From Blastococcus litoris (lineage in GTDB: Bacteria > Actinomycetota > Actinomycetes > Mycobacteriales > Geodermatophilaceae): a stretch of 64,000 nt of DNA. The notes beneath the pieces were generated by a model. It made no database searches, had not been told where the DNA came from, and saw only the letters and a list, made by a program, of their open reading frames with translations. Positions 60,308 to 64,000 of this stretch are shown here, in pieces (position 1 is the first letter of the stretch; the number at the start of each line of letters is the position of its first letter). Made by a program: the position numbers and the translations under genes. The DNA is taken from contig NZ_QCZF01000001.1 in assembly GCF_003075095.1 (NCBI RefSeq), positions 434,001 through 498,000 on the forward strand, written 5' to 3'.

Positions 60308-61222
60308 GTGCTCGAGTTCGACGGGCTCCACAAGAGCTTCGGCGACATCCGCGTGCTGGACGGGGTCGGCTTCACCGTCGCCCCGGGGTCGATGTTCGGC
60401 TTCTGCGGGTCCAACGGCGCCGGGAAGACGACGACGATGCGCATCGCCATGGGCCTGGTGCGTCCCGACGCGGGCGAGGTCCGCTGGCGCGGTCAGCCCA
60501 TGGACCAGGCGCTCCGCCGGCGCGTCGGCTACATGCCGGAGGAACGCGGGCTCTACCCGAAGATGAAGGTCGGCGAGCAGGTCGCCTACTTCGCCCGGCT
60601 GCACGGGCTGGACGGCGCCGCCGCGACGCGGGCGTCCGACGAGTGGGTCGAGCGGCTCGGCCTCGCCGCCCGCCGCGGGGACGCCGTCGAGAAGCTGTCG
60701 CTCGGCAACCAGCAGCGCGTCCAGCTGGCCGCCGCACTGGTCAGCCGCCCGGAGGTGCTGATCCTCGACGAGCCCTTCTCCGGCCTCGACCCGATCGGTG
60801 TCGACTCCCTCGCCGAGGCGCTGCTGAGCCAGGCCCGCGAGGGCGTGCCGGTCGTCTTCTCCAGCCACCAGCTCGACCTCGTGGAGCGGCTGTGCGACTC
60901 CGTGGGGATCCTGGCGCGCGGCCGCATGGTCGCCACCGGGACCGTCGAGGAGCTGCGGCGCCGCGAGTCCGGCCGCCTGCTGCGGGTGACCGCCCCCGAC
61001 GCCGGTCCCGACTGGGCGGCCGGGTTACCGGGTGTGCGGGTGGTCTCCGAGCGCGCCGGCGACACGGTGCTCGAGCTCGCCGACGGCGGCGACGACCAGG
61101 CCGTGCTCGCCGCGGCCCTGCGCACCGGCCGCGTCACCCACTTCGCCTGGCAGCAACCGACGCTGGTCGAGCTGTTCCGCGAGGCCGTCGCCGTCCCGAC
61201 CCCCGAGGAGGTGGCGGCATGA
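60308..61222 (+). CDS. ABC transporter ATP-binding protein (NatA-like)
   Basis: This 304-aa ATPase has Walker A GSNGAGKTTTM, signature LSLGNQQRVQ, Walker B VLILDEPFSGLDP and the switch His in SSHQLDLVERL. An 80-residue C-terminal regulatory domain follows, as in the NatA/DrrA group. GTG 60308 follows GGGGGAG. Its TGA overlaps the ATG of the permease gene. It diverges from udgX with about 90 bases between starts, and probably exports sodium or a drug. Confidence 0.93.
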   Translation: MLEFDGLHKSFGDIRVLDGVGFTVAPGSMFGFCGSNGAGKTTTMRIAMGLVRPDAGEVRWRGQPMDQALRRRVGYMPEERGLYPKMKVGEQVAYFARLHGLDGAAATRASDEWVERLGLAARRGDAVEKLSLGNQQRVQLAAALVSRPEVLILDEPFSGLDPIGVDSLAEALLSQAREGVPVVFSSHQLDLVERLCDSVGILARGRMVATGTVEELRRRESGRLLRVTAPDAGPDWAAGLPGVRVVSERAGDTVLELADGGDDQAVLAAALRTGRVTHFAWQQPTLVELFREAVAVPTPEEVAA

Positions 61223-62403
61223 GCGAGCCGCGCGGTCTCAGCAGCGCATCGCTGGTCCGGCTCGTCGCCGCCCGGGAGATCTCCGCCCGCGTGCGCGACA
61301 AGAACTTCGTCATCAGCTCGATCGTGATCCTGGTCGTGCTGCTCGGGCTCCTCGGGTTCCAGGTCGCCATGAGCTCCGGCGCCGACGAGACCCGGGTCGG
61401 CGTCGTCGGCGGTCCCGCCGGGCTGGAGCAGGCGCTCACCGCGCAGGGGGAGGCGCTCCAGACCGACGTCACCGTCGTGGAGCTGGCCGACGAGCAGGCA
61501 GCCCGGGCCGCGCTGGAGGACGGCGACGTCGACGGCGTCCTGCTCGCCGAGGACGGGCCGGAGCTGCTGGTCGAGCAGTCGGCGGGGGGAACGCTGCAGG
61601 GCGTGGTGCAGGGCGCGGTCACCCAGCTCGCCGTGTCCGAGCAGCTGACCGAGGCCGGCCTCAGCGGGCTGAGCGCGCCCGAGGTCACGGTCACGCCGCT
61701 GGACCCCGACGCCGACGCCGACGGGCAGCGCGTCGTCGTCGCGATCATCGGGGTCGGGATCCTCTACGGGCTGCTGATCATGTTCGGCCAGTTCGTCGCC
61801 CAGGGCGTGGTGGAGGAGAAGTCGAGCCGGGTGGTCGAGCTGCTGCTCGCGACGATGAAGCCGTGGCAGCTGCTGGCGGGCAAGATCCTCGGCCTCGGCC
61901 TGCTGGGGCTGGCGCAGGTCGTGGTCATCGCCGTCGTCGGCGTCGCAGGGGCGTTGATCGCGGACATCGTGGACATCCCGGGCGAGCTGATCGGCACCGC
62001 CGTGTCCGTCGTCCTGTGGTTCGTCCTCGGCTACGCGTTCTACGCGGCCATCTTCGCCGTGGCGGCCTCCCTGGTGAGCCGGCAGGAGGACCTCGGCACG
62101 GTGCTCACGCCGACCACGCTCGTGCTCGTCGCCGCGTTCGTGGTGGGGATCCAGGCCGCGTCCGCCCCCGACGGCACGTTGGCGACGGTCACCTCGTACG
62201 TGCCGGGTCTCTCGCCCATGGTGATGCCCGTCCGGCAGGCCGCCGGGGACGTGGCCGCGTGGGAGATCGGTCTCACGGTCGTGCTGATGCTGGCGGCCAT
62301 CGCGCTCATCGTGCGTCTCGGGGGCCGCATCTACGCCGGAGCCCTGTTGCGCACCAGCGGCCGGATCAAGATGCGGGAGGCGCTGAAGGCCGAGCGCGCG
62401 TGA
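61219..62403 (+). CDS. ABC-2 permease (NatB-like)
   Basis: This 394-aa protein has an N-terminal helix (FVISSIVILVVLLGLLGFQV), an extracellular domain of about 140 residues (GADETRVGVVGG to PLDPDADADGQ) and then five helices, including VAIIGVGILYGLLIMFGQFV. The cytoplasmic loop QGVVEEKSSRVVELLLATMKPWQLLAGKI (split here as VVEEKSSRVVELLLATMKPW and QLLAGKI) is the ABC-2 NatB hallmark. It is coupled to the upstream ATPase by an ATGA overlap. The gene is complete, and the F420 oxidoreductase gene follows after 38 bases. Confidence 0.92.
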   Translation: MSEPRGLSSASLVRLVAAREISARVRDKNFVISSIVILVVLLGLLGFQVAMSSGADETRVGVVGGPAGLEQALTAQGEALQTDVTVVELADEQAARAALEDGDVDGVLLAEDGPELLVEQSAGGTLQGVVQGAVTQLAVSEQLTEAGLSGLSAPEVTVTPLDPDADADGQRVVVAIIGVGILYGLLIMFGQFVAQGVVEEKSSRVVELLLATMKPWQLLAGKILGLGLLGLAQVVVIAVVGVAGALIADIVDIPGELIGTAVSVVLWFVLGYAFYAAIFAVAASLVSRQEDLGTVLTPTTLVLVAAFVVGIQAASAPDGTLATVTSYVPGLSPMVMPVRQAAGDVAAWEIGLTVVLMLAAIALIVRLGGRIYAGALLRTSGRIKMREALKAERA

Positions 62404-62441
62404 ACCGGTTGGACGCAATACGCCCCGGGTAGCCGCGCCGC

Positions 62442-63422
62442 ATGGGCATGCAGCTGGGCTACACGATGATGACCGAGCAGGCCGGGCCGAAGGACCTCGT
62501 CAGCCACGTGGTGGGTGCCGAGGCGGCCGGCTTCGACTTCGCGGTGAGCAGTGACCACTACTTCCCGTGGCTGGACGAGATGGGGCACTCGCCGCACGCG
62601 TGGACGGTGCTCGGTGCGGCGGCGCAGGCCACCAGCCGCATCCCGCTGACGACGTACGTCACCTGCCCGAGCTTCCGGTACCACCCGGCGGTCGTGGCGC
62701 AGAAGGCGGCGACGCTGCAGATCCTGTCCGACGGCCGGTTCACGCTGGGCCTCGGTGCGGGGGAGAACCTCAACGAGCACGTGGTGGGGGCGGGCTGGCC
62801 GCCGGCCGACGTCCGCCAGGAGATGCTGGAGGAGGCCCTCCACATCATCAGGTCCCTCTTCGACGGCGACGGGTACACCAACTTCCGCGGCGAGCACTTC
62901 GACGTCGAGTCCGCGAAGCTCTGGGACCTGCCGGAGAAGCGGGTGCCCATCGGCGTCGCCGCCGGTGGCAAGCAGGCGGCCGCGATCGCCGGCGAGCTGG
63001 CCGACGCGCTGATCGCCACCGACCCCGAGCGCGAGCTGGTCGAGCAGTTCGAGGGCGCCGGCGGCGCGGGCAAGCCGAAGATCGCGCAGATGCCGATCAG
63101 CTACGGCACGGACAAGGGCGCCGCCGTGACGCGGGCGCACACGCTGTTTCGCTGGTTCGGCCTCGGCTGGAAGGTCAACGCCGAGCTGCCCGGGCCCTCG
63201 GCGTTCGACTCGGCGAGCTCCTTCGTCCGCGAGGAGGACGTCGAGAGCAGCATCCCGTGCGGGGACGACGTCGACGCCGTGATCGAGGGCGCGAAGGAGT
63301 ACGCCGACGCCGGCTTCACCCACCTGGCGCTCGTGCAGATCGGCGGCGACCAGCAGGCGCCGTACCTCGAGTGGACCCAGAAGACGCTGCTGCCCGCCTG
63401 GCGCGAGGCTTTCGGCAGCTGA
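62442..63422 (+). CDS. F420-dependent LLM-class oxidoreductase (TIGR03557-type)
   Basis: This 326-aa TIM-barrel protein belongs to the luciferase-like monooxygenase fold that uses coenzyme F420. It begins LGYTMMTEQAGPKDLVSHV and has VSSDHYFPWLDEMGHSP, TYVTCPSFRYHPAVVAQKAATL (given as TCPSFRYHPAVVAQKAATL), and LGLGAGENLNEHVVGAGWP, the F420-binding stretch. The C-terminus VQIGGDQQAPYLEWTQKTLL matches the TIGR03557 group. Substrate is unknown; such enzymes reduce or oxidise small carbonyl compounds. ATG 62442 has TAGCCG 6 bases upstream. Confidence 0.92.
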   Translation: MGMQLGYTMMTEQAGPKDLVSHVVGAEAAGFDFAVSSDHYFPWLDEMGHSPHAWTVLGAAAQATSRIPLTTYVTCPSFRYHPAVVAQKAATLQILSDGRFTLGLGAGENLNEHVVGAGWPPADVRQEMLEEALHIIRSLFDGDGYTNFRGEHFDVESAKLWDLPEKRVPIGVAAGGKQAAAIAGELADALIATDPERELVEQFEGAGGAGKPKIAQMPISYGTDKGAAVTRAHTLFRWFGLGWKVNAELPGPSAFDSASSFVREEDVESSIPCGDDVDAVIEGAKEYADAGFTHLALVQIGGDQQAPYLEWTQKTLLPAWREAFGS

Positions 63423-63499
63423 CAGGCACGCACACCTTGGGGTGAGGTCATCCCGCCGGGGGGCGCGGGCAGCGTTCCCCGGCGGCGATCATCGGCGCC

Positions 63500-64000
63500 A
63501 TGACCGAGGACCTCGACGCCCGCCTCCAGGCGCTGCAGGCCTCCGACGACGTCTACGCGCTGATCGACCTCGGCTGCGACCTGGCCGACGTCGGGAGGCA
63601 GACCGATGCCGAGTCGTGCTTCCGCCGCGCCGCCGACCTGGGCGACACCGTCGCCTCGTTCAACCTCGGCAACGCGCTCGCCGCCCAGAAGCGCTTCCCC
63701 GAGGCCGTCGAGGCCTACGAGGTCGCCATCGCCGGCGGCGAGGCCGACGCGTGGCGCAACCTCGGCAAGGTCCTCGAGGACCTCGGCGACCTCGCCGGCG
63801 CCATGCGCGCCTACCGCGGCGCCGTCGAGGCCGGTGACCTGGAGGGCGGGCTGCAGCTGGCCTTCCTGCTGCGCGAGCAGGGCGAGCGGCACGCCGCCAT
63901 GGACGTCGCGCTGGAGATCGCCGCGATGGGCGACCAGGAGGCCGCCGCCGTCGTCGCCTGCTGGCGCTGGTGCGCCACGATGGACCCCTCGCTCGAGCCC
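63500..64000 (+). CDS. TPR/Sel1-like repeat protein, 5' part (3' end off the window)
   Basis: The visible 167 residues contain several helix-turn-helix repeats of the TPR/Sel1 type: VYALIDLGCDLADVGRQTDA with ESCFRRAADLGDTVASFNLG, then NALAAQKRFPEAVEAYEVAI, WRNLGKVLEDLGDLAGAMRA and AFLLREQGERHAAMDVALEI. The frame is open to the window edge, so the gene continues. Such repeats mediate protein binding. ATG 63500 has GATCAT 7 bases upstream. No signal peptide is present. Confidence 0.8.
   Translation, partial: MTEDLDARLQALQASDDVYALIDLGCDLADVGRQTDAESCFRRAADLGDTVASFNLGNALAAQKRFPEAVEAYEVAIAGGEADAWRNLGKVLEDLGDLAGAMRAYRGAVEAGDLEGGLQLAFLLREQGERHAAMDVALEIAAMGDQEAAAVVACWRWCATMDPSLEP

Overview
The window is very GC-rich actinobacterial chromosome, most likely from the Geodermatophilaceae (Blastococcus, Geodermatophilus or Modestobacter type). 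This assignment is an inference. It rests on base composition, frequent GTG starts, the actinobacterial division protein SepH, a TIGR03557-type F420-dependent oxidoreductase, DUF2510, DUF3027 and DUF2530 proteins, the XPB plus Helicase_C_3 pair and UdgX. It is a dense housekeeping region, not a mobile island. I found no rRNA, tRNA, transposase, integrase, prophage or CRISPR array. No gene-free stretch exceeds 300 bases. The largest are 5489-5785 (terminator, heat-shock promoter, two CIRCE operators), 3496-3775 (promoter and SAM riboswitch), 15701-15962 (two operator-like dyads), 13815-14089 (promoter and leader of a permease gene), 48454-48691 (leader of a peptidase gene, nothing else clear), 21877-22108 (nothing clear) and 5078-5287 (cold-shock leader).

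Region by region. 1-3.5 kb: end of an ABC-2 permease, a small conserved protein, a RibD/DHFR-like reductase, a HAD phosphatase and a lipoprotein. 3.6-7.5 kb: a threonine-synthase-like PLP enzyme under a SAM riboswitch, a cold-shock protein, and a solo groEL with two CIRCE operators. 7.5-19.2 kb: a small two-gene cassette, VOC protein, DUF72 protein, Gfo/Idh oxidoreductase, small Cys protein, DUF4031, HD hydrolase, M20 deacylase, DUF2510-scramblase-like protein, MHS permease, DUF6458 protein and a large AAA/LuxR regulator. 20-29 kb: a helicase block with an SF2 helicase, an XPB-type helicase and a Helicase_C_3 protein, with a cyclopropane-fatty-acid synthase gene between the last two. 29-34 kb: acyl-CoA synthetase, EEP-fold phosphatase/nuclease, nucleotidyltransferase and a DUF202 pair. 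34-41 kb: a block typical of actinobacteria (CSD protein, DUF2771-like lipoprotein, MFS, DUF3027, DUF2530, NCS2 permease, MarR, MFS). 41-46 kb: ThpR, aldo/keto reductase, thioesterase and an ABC-2 exporter operon with its own TetR regulator and operator. 46-54.8 kb: TrmH methyltransferase, stress protein, SepH, an S9 peptidase plus ATP-grasp pair, and a hybrid kinase ending in an RsbW-like domain. 54.8-64 kb: serC, citA, pdxH, MFS, udgX, a NatAB-like ABC exporter, an F420 oxidoreductase and the start of a repeat protein.

Two genome-style features run through the window. Neighbouring genes are tightly packed: there are eleven 4-base NTGA start/stop overlaps, two of which appear to use CTG as the start codon, and four convergent pairs share a 4-base CTAR stop overlap. 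Many genes have an NANNNT -10 hexamer 6-7 bases before the start codon, which predicts leaderless mRNAs. Several intergenic hairpins, one with 23-bp perfect arms, and a 62-base hairpin repeat present twice are structures the genes do not explain.

The observations I rate highest are the SAM riboswitch whose closing helix runs into the Shine-Dalgarno of the thrC-like gene, the kinase-receiver-RsbW fusion protein, the self-contained TetR/ABC operon with promoter and operator readable in the DNA, and the dispersed hairpin repeat. I see no wholly new multi-gene defence or biosynthetic system here.
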